Positions 18,378 through 27,924 of a DNA stretch of 64,000 bases are shown here, piece after piece. Made by a program: the position numbers and the translations under genes. Within the stretch, counting starts at the first letter, position 1. Every line of letters begins with the position of its first letter. Below the pieces are notes generated by a model that was given only the letters and a program-made list of their open reading frames with translations, was not told where the DNA came from and searched no databases. The stretch covers positions 496,001-560,000 of the forward strand of contig NZ_JAHBGF010000020.1 in assembly GCF_018390695.1 (NCBI RefSeq), in the 5' to 3' direction. The stretch is from Ancylobacter sonchi. Lineage in GTDB: Bacteria; Pseudomonadota; Alphaproteobacteria; Rhizobiales; Xanthobacteraceae.

Positions 18378-18444
18378 AGAGGGGTCACGTAACGGAAGAG
18401 TCGCCGGGTTGCCGGCGGGCGCGCGACCCGTCTATGGAAAGGCA

Positions 18445-19440
18445 ATGGAGCACCAGAGACCGAAAATCGTCGATGTGGCGCGGCTCGCCGGCGTGTCGAC
18501 CGCTACCGTCAGCCGCGTGCTGTCCAATCCGCAGATCGTCAGCCCCGAGACCCGCGAGCTGGTCGAGGACGCGATCCGCCAGACCGGCTACCGACTCAAC
18601 CATGCGGCGCGCAACCTGCGCCACCGGCGCACCGGCGGCGTGGTGGCACTGGTGCCCAATTTGTCGAACCCGTTCTTCTCGCAGATCCTCGCCGGCATGG
18701 CGGCGGTGCTGGCGCCGGCCGGCTACAACCTCTTGGTCGCCGACACCCGCACGGCGGGCGGCGACACCGTGCTGGGCTATGCCGAGCCGAGCCGCACCGA
18801 CGGGCTGATCGTGCTCGACGGCGCTCTGCCGGCCGATGTGCTGGGCCGTCGCCCGGTGGTGCTGGCCTGCGAGTGGATCCCCGGCCTCGTCGCGCCGCGG
18901 GTCAACATCGACAACCGCGCCGCCGCGACGATGGCGGTCGAGCATCTCGCCGATCTCGGCCATCGGCGCATCGGCCATGTCGCCGGCCCGCCGGGCAATG
19001 TGCTGACGCAGGCGCGCCTCGCCGGTGCCGAGCAGGCGCTCAAAGCGCGCGGCCTGCCGCCGCCTCTGGTGCTGCAGGGCGATTTCTCGCTCGAATCCGG
19101 TCGCCGCGCCGGCGCCGAATGGTTGGCGCTTCCCGCCGACGAGCGGCCGGACGCCATGTTCCTCGCCAGCGACGCCATGGCCTGCGGCTTTATCGGCGAG
19201 GTGCAGCATCGCGGCCTCACCGTGCCGCGCGACGTGTCGGTGATGGGGTTCGACGACATCGAGCTCGTTGCCCACATGACGCCGGCGCTGTCGACCATCC
19301 GCCAGCCGCGCGAGGCGATCGGCCGCCATGCGGCGCAATGCCTGCTCTCCATGATTGGCGGCGAGGCGTCGGCCGAGGACATCGTCCTGCCGGTCGAGCT
19401 GGTGGTCCGTGCCAGCACCGCGGCGTGGCCGTCCCGCTGA
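18445..19440 (+). CDS. LacI family transcriptional regulator
   Basis: 331 residues: N-terminal helix-turn-helix and hinge helix (IVDVARLAGVSTATVSRVLS, then GYRLNHAARNLR) followed by a periplasmic-binding-protein-like sensor domain. Divergent from the sugar ABC/dehydrogenase/isomerase operon, and two LacI-type operators lie in the shared promoter region, so it is very likely the local sugar-responsive repressor. The ATG at 18445 puts the helix-turn-helix at the N-terminus as expected. Confidence 0.93.
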   Translation: MEHQRPKIVDVARLAGVSTATVSRVLSNPQIVSPETRELVEDAIRQTGYRLNHAARNLRHRRTGGVVALVPNLSNPFFSQILAGMAAVLAPAGYNLLVADTRTAGGDTVLGYAEPSRTDGLIVLDGALPADVLGRRPVVLACEWIPGLVAPRVNIDNRAAATMAVEHLADLGHRRIGHVAGPPGNVLTQARLAGAEQALKARGLPPPLVLQGDFSLESGRRAGAEWLALPADERPDAMFLASDAMACGFIGEVQHRGLTVPRDVSVMGFDDIELVAHMTPALSTIRQPREAIGRHAAQCLLSMIGGEASAEDIVLPVELVVRASTAAWPSR

Positions 19441-19522
19441 GCCGGAGGCTCTCCCCACGCTTCGGGAAGGCCGCCGATCCAGAGTTGTCGCGCGGTACGA
19501 CCCGTTTATCTCGTGGGAAGGC

Positions 19523-20926
19523 CTATCCCGCGAGAGGGCGGGTGAGGGTGAGGCCGTGTCCCTTGCGGCCCTCCAACCGGCCGTCGCGCACCACGACGCG
19601 GCCGCGCACCAGCGTCGTCACCGGCCAGCCGGTGATCTCCAGCCCCTCGTAGGGCGTGTAGTCGCAGCCATCGTGCAGCAGGTCGTGGGTCAGCGTCTGC
19701 CGGAGTTCGGGGTTCCAGATGGCGATGTCCGCCTCGGCGCCGATGGCGATGGTACCCTTGCGCGGATAGAGCCCATAGGCCTTGGCGTGGTTGGTGGCGG
19801 TCAGCGCGACGAAGCGGTTGATGTCGATCCGCCCCTTCATCACCCCTTCCGAGAACAGGATCGGCAGCCGCGCCGCCACGCCGGGAATGCCGTTCGGCAC
19901 CCAGCGGAAGCTGGTGCGGCCCTTCGGCACCAGCTTGCCCTGCGGATCGTCGTAGCGGAACGGGCAATGGTCGGAGGAGAACACCGAGAACACCCCCTGC
20001 TGCAGTCCCTGCCAGCAGGCGAGCTGGCTGTCGCTGTCGCGGGGCGGCGGCGAGCAGACATATTTCGCCCCCTCCATGTTCAGCCCGCCGAGGTCGTCGG
20101 CGGTGAGCACGAGATATTGCGGGCAGGTCTCGCCCATGATCTTCAGGCCCTTGGCCTGGGCGCGGCGGATCTCCTCCATCGCCTCGCGATTGGAGACATG
20201 CACCACCATCAGCGACACGTCGGAAAGCTCGGCGAGCGAGATGGCGCGGTGCGTCGCCTCGCGCTCGGCGACGATCGGCCGTGAGGTGGCGTGGAAGCGC
20301 GGCGCGGTCTGGCCCTCCTGCTCCAGCCGGTCGGTGAGGAAGCGGATCATGTCGTAGTTCTCGGCATGGATCATCACCAACGCGCCGGTGCGGCGGGCGA
20401 CGTCCATCACCTCGAGGATCTGCCGGTCGTCGAGGGCGAGGCCCTCATAGGTCATGAAGACCTTGAAGGACGGGTAGCCGTCCGCCGCCAGCGCCGGCAG
20501 CTCCTGCCCGAGCACCTGCTCGGTAGGGTCGGAGATGATGAGATGGAAGGAGACGTCGACATAGCATTCGCCTTCCGCCTTGGCCTGGTAGGCCTTGAGC
20601 GCGGCGCGCAGCGATTCGCCCTTCTGCTGCAGGCAGAACGGCATGATGGTGGTGGTGCCGCCGAAGGCCGCCGAGCGGGTGCCGGTCTCGAAATCGTCGG
20701 CCATGACGATGCCCTCGCCGGAGGGCTGGGCGATGTGGACATGGCTGTCGATGCCGCCGGGCAGCACCCAGTGGCCGGTGGCGTCGATCACCTCGTCGGC
20801 GTCGGCGGCCGGCAGCCCGGCGGCTAGCGCGACGATCCGGCCGTCCTTGATGCCGATGTCGCTGGCGAAGACATCGCTCGCGGTCGCAACGCGCCCACCC
20901 TTGATGACGAGATCATAGGCACTCAT
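19523..20926 (-). CDS. Dihydropyrimidinase / D-hydantoinase
   Basis: 467-residue cyclic amidohydrolase that opens hydantoin or dihydropyrimidine rings to N-carbamoyl amino acids. The binuclear metal site is visible: HVH in GGIDSHVHIAQP, the carboxylated Lys155 in SFKVFMTYEG, His in VMIHAEN and VVHVSN, and Asp in FSSDHCPF. Length matches the family. Upstream on the same strand is an FCD-type regulator, and opposite it an ABC importer with AllA and a class V aminotransferase, which suggests use of a hydantoin or ureide as nitrogen source. Confidence 0.92.
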   Translation of the reverse strand: MSAYDLVIKGGRVATASDVFASDIGIKDGRIVALAAGLPAADADEVIDATGHWVLPGGIDSHVHIAQPSGEGIVMADDFETGTRSAAFGGTTTIMPFCLQQKGESLRAALKAYQAKAEGECYVDVSFHLIISDPTEQVLGQELPALAADGYPSFKVFMTYEGLALDDRQILEVMDVARRTGALVMIHAENYDMIRFLTDRLEQEGQTAPRFHATSRPIVAEREATHRAISLAELSDVSLMVVHVSNREAMEEIRRAQAKGLKIMGETCPQYLVLTADDLGGLNMEGAKYVCSPPPRDSDSQLACWQGLQQGVFSVFSSDHCPFRYDDPQGKLVPKGRTSFRWVPNGIPGVAARLPILFSEGVMKGRIDINRFVALTATNHAKAYGLYPRKGTIAIGAEADIAIWNPELRQTLTHDLLHDGCDYTPYEGLEITGWPVTTLVRGRVVVRDGRLEGRKGHGLTLTRPLAG

Positions 20927-20966
20927 GGGATTCCTGCTCCGGTACGGCGGTAGATAAGGGAATGGG

Positions 20967-21674
20967 TCAAAGCGAGATGCCGTAGCGGGCGGCGGCGGCG
21001 CGCACATGCTGCTGCATGGCGGCTTCGGCGCCGGCGGCATCGCGGGCGATGAGCTGCTCCGCGATCACCCGGTGCTCGCGCGGCGTCTCGCCCAGCCTTT
21101 CGCGCCAGGCCATCGGCAGGCGCTGGCTTTCCTCCGCCATCTCGCGGATCGGCCGGTACATCGCCGCCAGCATCGGATTGCCGGACAGTTCGAAGATGCA
21201 GTCGTGGAAGCCGGCATCGATGAGGCTCATCTGCGCGAGGTCGTCGCGCCGATAGGCGTCGTCCATGCGCTCGACGAACTCCATCAGCCGAGAGGCTTCC
21301 GCCGGTCCCACCCGCGGCGCCGCCAGTCGCGCGACATAGCTCTCGAGGCCGAGCCGCGCCTCATAGACGTCGCGCGGCGTGCAACGGTCGGCATAGCGCC
21401 AGAGCGGGCCGCGCTCGGCCGGGCGGGAGACGAAGACGCCGCTGCCGGCCCGCACCGTCACCAGTCCCTTGGTCTCCAATATGGTCAGGGCCTCGCGCAG
21501 CGATGGGCGGCTGACCCCGAGCTGCTCGGCGAGGTCGCGCTGCGAGGGCAGCCTTTCGCCCGATTTCAGGCTGCCTTGCAGGATGAGGCCCTGGAGATGC
21601 TCGACGACGTTGCGCGGTACCGGCCCGCGATCGCCGGCGGTACCGACCGTCGAAGCTGCCTCATTTTTTTGCAT
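20967..21674 (-). CDS. GntR/FadR family transcriptional regulator
   Basis: 235 residues with an N-terminal winged helix (SGERLPSQRDLAEQLGVSRPSLREALTILE) and a C-terminal helical FCD ligand-binding domain with conserved Asp/His positions (VERMDDAYR, DAGFHDCIFELSGN, EHRVIAEQLIARD). It probably represses both the hydantoinase direction and the divergent ABC importer; a strong inverted repeat lies between its start and the importer gene. Confidence 0.92.
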   Translation of the reverse strand: MQKNEAASTVGTAGDRGPVPRNVVEHLQGLILQGSLKSGERLPSQRDLAEQLGVSRPSLREALTILETKGLVTVRAGSGVFVSRPAERGPLWRYADRCTPRDVYEARLGLESYVARLAAPRVGPAEASRLMEFVERMDDAYRRDDLAQMSLIDAGFHDCIFELSGNPMLAAMYRPIREMAEESQRLPMAWRERLGETPREHRVIAEQLIARDAAGAEAAMQQHVRAAAARYGISL

Positions 21675-21761
21675 CGTCGCCCCTGAACAAAAATCGCGCC
21701 GGAAAACCCGAATCCACCATAGCGCGGCTTGACGGGAGCCGGAACCGATCGCATGGTGAAC

Positions 21762-21781
21762 TGGTCAGACCGATCTGACCA
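21762..21781. promoter_or_regulatory. Likely operator of the GntR/FadR regulator
   Basis: Perfect 8-bp inverted repeat TGGTCAGA / TCTGACCA with a 4-base spacer, placed between the divergent regulator and importer genes. The GGTC...GACC core fits FadR-subfamily sites (T-GGT-N-ACC-A type). A TTGACG hexamer at 21729-21734 could be the -35 of the importer promoter, which would put the site over or just after the -10. Confidence 0.75.
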
Positions 21782-21869
21782 ATTTAATCCGTTCCAGTTC
21801 CTACCGCCAGCCTCAGGCACGAATTTCCCGCAACGGAATGTGCCGCGCGCTGAAGAAGAGGGGTTTCAC

Positions 21870-22664
21870 ATGACCATCGCCGGGCTTGCCCTGAAGGGGG
21901 CCTTTGCCGCGAGCCTGCTGCTCGGGATCGGTGCCGCGTCCGCCGCCGACATGAAGGTCGGCGCCAATATTGGCAACGTGCCGTGGGAGTTCCAGGACGA
22001 GAGCGGCAAGACCGTCGGCTTCGAGGTCGACCTGATGACCGAGGCCGCCAAGCGCCTCGGCTCGGGGGTGGAGTTCGTGAACATCCCGTTCAACGGCCTG
22101 TTCGCCGCCGTGCAGTCCGGCCAGATCGACGCCGCCGTGTCCTCGATCACCATCACGCCGAAGCGGCTGGAATCGGTGTCCTTCGCCCAGCCCTATTACG
22201 ACAGCGACCAGTCGCTGGCGGTCGTCGCCAAGTCCGGCATCAAGGACCTTACCGGCCTCGACGGCAAGGCGATCGGCGTCGACACCGGCTCGACCGGCGA
22301 CATCTGGGCGACCAAGGAGAAGGACACCTACAAGATCGCCGACATCCGCCGCTACGAAGGCCTGTCCCCGGCGATGCTCGACCTCGCCGCCGGCCGTATC
22401 GACGGCTATGTCAGCGACATTCCGGCGGTGCTCTATTACATCAAGGACAAGCCGGTCTACGCCGTGGTCCAGCGCATCCCGACCGGCGAGCAGTACTCGG
22501 TGATGTTCGCCAAGGACAGCCCGCTGGCGGCCAAGGTCAATGCCGAGATCACCAGGATGAAGCAGGACGGCACCATGGCGACGCTCCACAAGAAGTGGTT
22601 CGGCACCGATGCCGATCCCAAGACCTCGACGCTCACCGTGCTGGACATGCCCAAGAAGCCCTGA
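21870..22664 (+). CDS. Amino-acid-type ABC transporter substrate-binding protein
   Basis: 264-residue periplasmic binding protein of solute-binding family 3. A signal peptide (ends near GAASAADM) is followed by the typical two-lobe fold with GFEVDLMTEAAKRLG, DAAVSSITITPKR and SDQSLAVVAKSG. The ATG at 21870 was selected because it opens a clean signal peptide and is preceded by AGAGGGG. First gene of a five-gene unit with permease, ATPase, AllA-like lyase and class V aminotransferase; the ligand is probably a ureide or amino acid. Confidence 0.92.
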   Translation: MTIAGLALKGAFAASLLLGIGAASAADMKVGANIGNVPWEFQDESGKTVGFEVDLMTEAAKRLGSGVEFVNIPFNGLFAAVQSGQIDAAVSSITITPKRLESVSFAQPYYDSDQSLAVVAKSGIKDLTGLDGKAIGVDTGSTGDIWATKEKDTYKIADIRRYEGLSPAMLDLAAGRIDGYVSDIPAVLYYIKDKPVYAVVQRIPTGEQYSVMFAKDSPLAAKVNAEITRMKQDGTMATLHKKWFGTDADPKTSTLTVLDMPKKP

Positions 22665-22834
22665 GGCGTAGCCCTGAGGCGGCGCCCCGGGCCTCCGTTC
22701 CGGGTCTACGCTCCCGAGCTGAGGCTCTGAGCCCTCGCGACGTGGACCGGCGGCTTTGAGTCGCCGGTCCACCTTGCTGCCGATGCCGGTGCGCCGCTGC
22801 CGCCGGCATCCTTCCAACGCGCACCGGAGCGCCC

Positions 22835-23506
22835 ATGTCGGTCTTCGAGACATTCCTGAACTGGGACGTGTTCGTGCGCGTCCTGCCGCTGCTGCTGTCG
22901 GGGCTGTGGGTCACCTTCACGCTCGGCCTGCTCGCCATCGTGCTCGGCTTCGCCGGCGGCTTGCTGCTGGCGCTGCTGCGGCTCTACGCGCCGACGCCGT
23001 TCCGGCAGATCACCGTCGCCTTCATCGACGTGTTCCGTGCCATCCCCATCCTGGTGCTGCTGGTCGTCACCTATTATGCCCTGCCGTTCCTCGGCATAAG
23101 GCTCTCGCCCTTCGCCGCCGCCGCCTCGTCGCTGAGCCTCGTCTCGGCGGCCTATTCGGCGGAAATCTTCCGCGCCGGCATCCAGGCGGTCGCCAGGGGG
23201 CAGTTCGAGGCGGCCAAGGCGCTCAGCCTGTCGCCCTTCCGCACCATGACCGACGTGGTGCTGCCGCAGGCGATCCGGGTGGTGATCCCGCCGATCACCT
23301 CCAACGCGATCAACGTGATGAAGGACACCGCGCTCGCCTCGGTGGTCGCCATGCCGGACCTGCTCAAGCAGGCGACGCAGGCGCAGGCGCTGACCGCCAA
23401 TCCGACCCCGCTGATCGGCGCGGCGGTGATCTATCTTGCCATCCTGCTGCCGCTCGTCCGGCTGGTCGCGCTTCTGGAGAAGCGCATGGCCGCCGGCCAT
23501 CGCTGA
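22835..23506 (+). CDS. Amino acid ABC transporter permease
   Basis: 223-residue HisM/GlnP-type permease with about five membrane helices and the cytoplasmic coupling loop region ([27 protein letters not shown], with the EAA motif). Operon partner of the binding protein upstream and the ATPase that follows 10 bases later. As a single permease gene it would act as a homodimer. Confidence 0.92.
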   Translation: MSVFETFLNWDVFVRVLPLLLSGLWVTFTLGLLAIVLGFAGGLLLALLRLYAPTPFRQITVAFIDVFRAIPILVLLVVTYYALPFLGIRLSPFAAAASSLSLVSAAYSAEIFRAGIQAVARGQFEAAKALSLSPFRTMTDVVLPQAIRVVIPPITSNAINVMKDTALASVVAMPDLLKQATQAQALTANPTPLIGAAVIYLAILLPLVRLVALLEKRMAAGHR

Positions 23507-23516
23507 GGAACGCCCC

Positions 23517-24263
23517 ATGGAGACGGCGATGCGCCCCATCATCCGCATGACGGATATCGTCAAGAACTTCGGTAGCTTCCGCGCGCTGACCGATGTCGGC
23601 CTCGACGTCGGCGAGGGCGAGATCGTGGTGGTGATCGGCCCGTCCGGCTCCGGCAAGTCGACGCTGATCCGCTGCATCAACCAGCTGGAAGTGCACGACA
23701 CCGGCACCATCGAGGTCGATGGCCACACGGTCACGCGCGGCGCGGGCCTCGCCGCCGTCCGCGCCGAGGTCGGCATGGTGTTCCAGAGCTTCAACCTGTT
23801 CCCGCATATGACCGCGCTGCGCAACGTCGCGCTCGCGCCGGTGCGGGTGCGCGGGTTGAGCTGGGACGAGGCCAATCAGCGCGCCCGCAAGCTGCTGACG
23901 CGTGTCGGTCTCGAGAGCCACGCGGAAAAATATCCCGCCCAGCTCTCCGGCGGCCAGCAGCAGCGCGTCGGCATCGCCCGCGCGCTGGCCATGGAGCCGA
24001 AGATCCTGCTGTTCGACGAGCCCACCTCGGCGCTCGATCCGGAAATGGTCGGCGAGGTGCTGGACGTCATGCTGCAGCTCGCCCGCACCGGCGTCACCAT
24101 GGTCATCGTCACCCACGAGATGAGCTTCGCCCGCAAGGTGGCCGACCGCGTGGTGTTCATGGATGCCGGGCGGATCGTCGAGCAGGGGCCGCCGGAGCAG
24201 ATCTTCGACGCGCCGCGCGACCCGCGCCTGCGCAGCTTCCTCAACGCCGTGCTGTCGCACTGA
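23517..24263 (+). CDS. Amino acid ABC transporter ATPase
   Basis: 248-residue GlnQ/HisP-type ATPase. Walker [11 protein letters not shown]-loop [12 protein letters not shown], signature [15 protein letters not shown], Walker [15 protein letters not shown] and H-loop VTHEMSFAR are all intact. The ATG at 23517 is preceded by GAGGA. Its TGA overlaps the start of the AllA-like gene (ATGA), so import and metabolism are translationally coupled. Confidence 0.93.
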   Translation: METAMRPIIRMTDIVKNFGSFRALTDVGLDVGEGEIVVVIGPSGSGKSTLIRCINQLEVHDTGTIEVDGHTVTRGAGLAAVRAEVGMVFQSFNLFPHMTALRNVALAPVRVRGLSWDEANQRARKLLTRVGLESHAEKYPAQLSGGQQQRVGIARALAMEPKILLFDEPTSALDPEMVGEVLDVMLQLARTGVTMVIVTHEMSFARKVADRVVFMDAGRIVEQGPPEQIFDAPRDPRLRSFLNAVLSH

Positions 24264-24811
24264 TGATGCGCGTCCTCGTCCCCGAGCCGCTCGACGCGGC
24301 GACCTTCGCCCCCTTCGGCCAGGTCATGGCCTTCGATCCCGCCGCCGCCCGGCGGGTGAACGACGGCTGGGCGCAGCGCGCCGACCTTGCCGCGGTGCTC
24401 GATGCGGGCGGCTGGCAGGGGCCGCCGCAGCTGGCGGTGTTCCGCGCCCACCACCAGCCGTTGCCGGCCGCCATCGGCTTCGTCGAGCGGCATCCGGCTT
24501 CCTCGCAGGTCTTCATGCCGCTGGCGCCGGTCGGCTTCCTCGTCGTGGTCGCGCCGGCGGCGGCGGATGGCGGCCCCGATCTCGACGCCGCCCGCGCTTT
24601 TCTCGGCGCGCCGGGGCAGGGGGTGAACTACCGGCGCGGCACCTGGCACGCGCCGATCACCGCCACCGACGCCGATACCGATTTCCTGATGCTCATCTGG
24701 GAGCGCGGCACGCCGGACGACTGCGTCGTCGTGCGCCTGTCCGCCCCGCTCGTGGTACAGCCGCGCCCCGCAGACGGGGCGGCACTTGAGGAGACGCCCC
24801 ATGGCGCTTGA
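24263..24811 (+). CDS. Ureidoglycolate lyase (AllA family)
   Basis: 182-residue cupin-like protein of the ureidoglycolate lyase family, which splits ureidoglycolate to glyoxylate and urea at the end of purine/allantoin breakdown. Family signatures are ERHPASSQVFMPL, FLVVVAP and GVNYRRGTWHAPI. It overlaps the ATPase gene (ATGA) and the next gene by 11 bases. Because no allantoinase or uricase is in the window, the true substrate may be a related ureido acid from hydantoin-type compounds. An alternative ATG lies 3 bases downstream. Confidence 0.88.
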   Translation: MMRVLVPEPLDAATFAPFGQVMAFDPAAARRVNDGWAQRADLAAVLDAGGWQGPPQLAVFRAHHQPLPAAIGFVERHPASSQVFMPLAPVGFLVVVAPAAADGGPDLDAARAFLGAPGQGVNYRRGTWHAPITATDADTDFLMLIWERGTPDDCVVVRLSAPLVVQPRPADGAALEETPHGA

Positions 24812-26021
24812 TCTTGCCTTCGTCCGCTCGCAGTTTCCGGCGCTGGCCGACGGCTTCGCCTATATGGACAATGCCGGCGGCTCGGTGGTGCTGCGCAACG
24901 TCGCCGAGCGGGTCGGCGACTATCTCCTCACCACCAGCGTGCAGACCGGGGCGAGCTACGCGCATTCCCAGCGCGCCACCGCCCGCCTCGCCGAGGCCCG
25001 TGCACGCATCGCGCTGATGCTGAATGCCGGCCGCCCGGAGGAGATCGTGCTCGGCCCCTCCACCACCGTGCTGTGCCAGAACCTCGCCCGCGCCATGCTC
25101 TCCCGGCTGAAGCCCGGCGACGAGATCATCGTCACCGATTTCGACCATGAATCGAATATCGGCCCGTGGCGCTGGCTGGAGCGCTTCGGCATCGTCATCC
25201 GCGAATGGAAGATCGGGCGCGACGACGTCGAGATCGACCTCGCCGCCCTCGACGCGCTGCTCGGCGAGCGCACCCGGCTGGTGGCGGTGACGCATGCCTC
25301 GAACATCCTCGGCACCATCAACCCGGTCGCCGAGATCGCCCGGCGCGTCCATGCGGTCGGGGCGGAGATCATCGTCGACGCCGTCGCCTACGCCCCGCAC
25401 CGCGTGGTCGACGTCACCGGCTGGGACGTCGATTACTACGTGTTCAGCTTCTACAAGACCTACGGCCCGCATTTCGCGGTGATGTACGGCAAGTACGACA
25501 AGCTCGTCGAGCTCGACACGCTCTATCACTACTTCTACGAGCGCGACAAAGTCCCGGCCAAGCTGGAGCCGGGCAACACCAATTACGAGCTCGCCTGGGG
25601 ATCGGCGGGCATCGTCGATTATCTCGACGCGCTCGGCGGGCGCACCGGCGACCGCGCCGCCATCGTCCGGGCCTTCGACGATATCGCCGCGCAGGAAGTG
25701 GCGCTGGCCGACCGGCTGCTCGGCTTCCTCGGCTCGCGCAACGACATCCGCATTGTCGGCCGCCCGGATGCCGGCATCGATCGCCGGGTGCCGACCGTCT
25801 CCTTCAAGGTGGAGGGCGCGAATTCCGCCGATCTCGTGCACAAGGTCGACCGCGAGCAGATCGGCATCCGCCACGGCGACTTCCATTCCCGCCGCCTCGT
25901 CGAGGCGCTCGGCCTTGCCGACGAGGGCGGCGTGATGCGGGCCTCGCTCGTGCATTACAACACGCTGGAGGAGGTCGATCGCCTGATCGCCGCGCTGGAG
26001 CGGGCGCTGGCCGGCCGCTGA
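24801..26021 (+). CDS. Class V aminotransferase / cysteine desulfurase-like protein
   Basis: 406-residue fold-type I PLP enzyme of the cysteine-desulfurase-like VC1184 branch. N-terminal VRSQFPALADGFAYMDNAGG is diagnostic. The phosphate/PLP region is FDHESNIGPWRWLE, and the Schiff-base lysine is in VFSFYKTYGPHFAVMYGK. It lacks the mobile catalytic Cys loop typical of IscS, so aminotransfer or beta-elimination on an imported amino or ureido compound is more likely than sulfur transfer. It overlaps allA by 11 bases and ends the operon. Confidence 0.85.
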   Translation: MALDLAFVRSQFPALADGFAYMDNAGGSVVLRNVAERVGDYLLTTSVQTGASYAHSQRATARLAEARARIALMLNAGRPEEIVLGPSTTVLCQNLARAMLSRLKPGDEIIVTDFDHESNIGPWRWLERFGIVIREWKIGRDDVEIDLAALDALLGERTRLVAVTHASNILGTINPVAEIARRVHAVGAEIIVDAVAYAPHRVVDVTGWDVDYYVFSFYKTYGPHFAVMYGKYDKLVELDTLYHYFYERDKVPAKLEPGNTNYELAWGSAGIVDYLDALGGRTGDRAAIVRAFDDIAAQEVALADRLLGFLGSRNDIRIVGRPDAGIDRRVPTVSFKVEGANSADLVHKVDREQIGIRHGDFHSRRLVEALGLADEGGVMRASLVHYNTLEEVDRLIAALERALAGR

Positions 26022-26121
26022 ACCGTCCGGCACCGGCGGCGGCCTTTGTCGCGGCCGGTGCTTCGCAGCGGTGACGAACATGGTTTAATGCGGCGCATCG
26101 TTCTCTCACCGTGCCGCCCCC

Positions 26122-27570
26122 ATGCATGATTCCGCTGTTATCGCCTGGCTGCTGTTCTTCGCTCAGGCGGGCATCCAGCTCGTCTTCATCGCGCGGGCGC
26201 TGCTGCGCCCGCATCGCGAGCCGTCGTCGCGCTTCGCCTGGGTGCTGGTGATCGCGCTGGCGCCGGTCGTCGGCGTCGTCGCCTACATCCTGTTCGGCGA
26301 GGTCAATCTCGGGCGGGTACGCATCGGGCGTTTGCGCGCCGCCTTCGCCGCCCTGCCGCCCCCCGCCGAGGTGGCCGGCGCCTCGGCGGAGGCGGAGATC
26401 CCCGAGCGCTATGTGCCGCTGTTCAAGGTCGGCCATTCGGTGAGCGGCTATCACCCGGCCGACGGCAACCGGGCGAGCCTGCTGCCCGATTCCGCCGCCG
26501 CCATCGCGGCGATGGTGGCGGACATCGATGCTGCGCGGCAGAGCGTGCACGTGCTGTTCTACATCTGGCTCGCCGACGAGAGCGGGCTGACGGTGGTGGA
26601 GGCGCTGAAGCGTGCCGCCGCGCGCGGCGTCGTCTGCCGGGCGATGGCGGACGATCTCGGCTCGCGGGCGCTGATCCGCTCGGCGTACTGGCGCGACATG
26701 GCGGCGAGCGGGGTGCGGCTGGCGTCGGCACTGCCGATCGGCAACCCGCTGCTGCGCCCGTTCAAGGGCCGCATCGACATGCGCAACCACCGCAAGATCG
26801 TGGTGATCGACAACGCCATCACTTATTGCGGCAGCCAGAACTGCGCCGATGCCGCCTTCGCGGTGAAGGCGAGCTTCGCGCCGTGGGTCGACGTGATGGC
26901 GCGGTTCGAGGGGCCGGTGGTCCGGCAGAACCAGCATCTGTTCGCCAGCAACTGGATGGCGCAGACCGACGAGGATCTCAGCCCGCTCTTCGCCGAGCCG
27001 CTGCCGGCTGTCCCGGAGCCGGGCTTCGTCGCGCAGGTGATCGGCTCCGGGGCCGGCGTGCGCTATTCGGCAATGCCGGAGACCTTCATCGCGCTGATGA
27101 GCGCCGCGCGGCGCGAACTGGTGATCACCACGCCCTATTACGTGCCGGACGAACCGATCCAGGCCGCGCTGTGCGCCAGCGCCCGGCGCGGTGTGGCGAC
27201 CACCATCGTCTTTCCCCGGCGCAATGATTCCTGGGTCGTGGCGGCGGCGAGCCGCAGCTATTACCGCGAGCTGCTGGAAGCCGGCGTCGAGATCCGCGAA
27301 TTTGTCGGCGGCCTCCTGCACGCCAAGACGCTGACCCTCGACGGCGAGATGACGCTGATCGGCTCGGCCAATATCGACCGCCGCAGCTTCGAGCTGAACG
27401 CCGAGAACAACATCCTGCTGCACGACAAGGCGTTCACCCGGGCGATGCGAGAGCGCCAGCAGGCCTTCCTCGACGCCGCCACGCGGGTGACGGTCGAGCA
27501 TGTGGAGGCCTATAGCCGCTGGCGCCGGCTGTGGAACAACACCATCGCCATGCTCGGGCCGGTGCTGTGA
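26122..27570 (+). CDS. Cardiolipin synthase (phospholipase D family)
   Basis: 482-residue membrane enzyme that joins phosphatidyl groups to make cardiolipin. Two N-terminal membrane helices (about 5-27 and 35-58) are followed by two HKD motifs: NHRKIVVIDNAITYCGSQN and LHAKTLTLDGEMTLIGSAN. Length and topology match bacterial Cls of the ClsA type. The gene appears to stand alone; no partner lies close on the same strand. Confidence 0.93.
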   Translation: MHDSAVIAWLLFFAQAGIQLVFIARALLRPHREPSSRFAWVLVIALAPVVGVVAYILFGEVNLGRVRIGRLRAAFAALPPPAEVAGASAEAEIPERYVPLFKVGHSVSGYHPADGNRASLLPDSAAAIAAMVADIDAARQSVHVLFYIWLADESGLTVVEALKRAAARGVVCRAMADDLGSRALIRSAYWRDMAASGVRLASALPIGNPLLRPFKGRIDMRNHRKIVVIDNAITYCGSQNCADAAFAVKASFAPWVDVMARFEGPVVRQNQHLFASNWMAQTDEDLSPLFAEPLPAVPEPGFVAQVIGSGAGVRYSAMPETFIALMSAARRELVITTPYYVPDEPIQAALCASARRGVATTIVFPRRNDSWVVAAASRSYYRELLEAGVEIREFVGGLLHAKTLTLDGEMTLIGSANIDRRSFELNAENNILLHDKAFTRAMRERQQAFLDAATRVTVEHVEAYSRWRRLWNNTIAMLGPVL

Positions 27571-27924
27571 GGCCGGTGCCTTGAGACCAGTGTCTTGAAG
27601 CGGGTGCATTGACGCGGAGCGTTGACGCCCTTGCCGGTCGCGACCGGCAAGGGCGCGCCGGTCCGTCGAGCTTACGGATCCCGCGAGCCCTGCCGGCCAC
27701 TGGCATCGGGCGGCCGCTTCAGCAGCGCGCGGCCCTGGAAGCTCTCGTGGCGCGGTTCCAGCGCTGCCCGGACACCTCCTGCAATCGCCGGAACGCCCAT
27801 TGACGCCGTCCGATTTGCAAAGCAAACTCCAAAAATAGAGTGAACTATAAATATCATGTCGCGCGGCGCCACCCTGCCGCGCGAGGGGAGCGTCATCGAT
27901 GTCCGCGCCGTCGGGAGCCGCCGC
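27571..27924. other. Intergenic region upstream of the transporter-fusion gene
   Basis: 354 bases without a recognisable gene. The distal part has GC typical of the region. The last 100 bases turn AT-rich and carry a TetR-type palindrome and a TATAAA hexamer at 27846-27851 that could be a -10 box. If so, transcription starts near 27858, which rules out the in-frame ATG at 27856 as the transporter start. Confidence 0.45.
27826..27841. promoter_or_regulatory. Probable TetR-family operator, site A
   Basis: ACTCCAAAAATAGAGT is an imperfect palindrome. The stretch 27827-27851 is identical at 21 of 25 positions to 36098-36122 in front of the deacetylase-fold gene, and its ACTCCAAA half occurs in the long palindrome at 35317-35344. 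This points to one regulator, most simply the TetR protein encoded at 35352-36011. Confidence 0.6.

Noticed and set aside
27856..27924. ATG at 27856 as the transporter start
   Set aside because: No ribosome site, and a TATAAA element ending five bases before it would put the transcription start downstream of this codon; 27925 has a GGGAG site.
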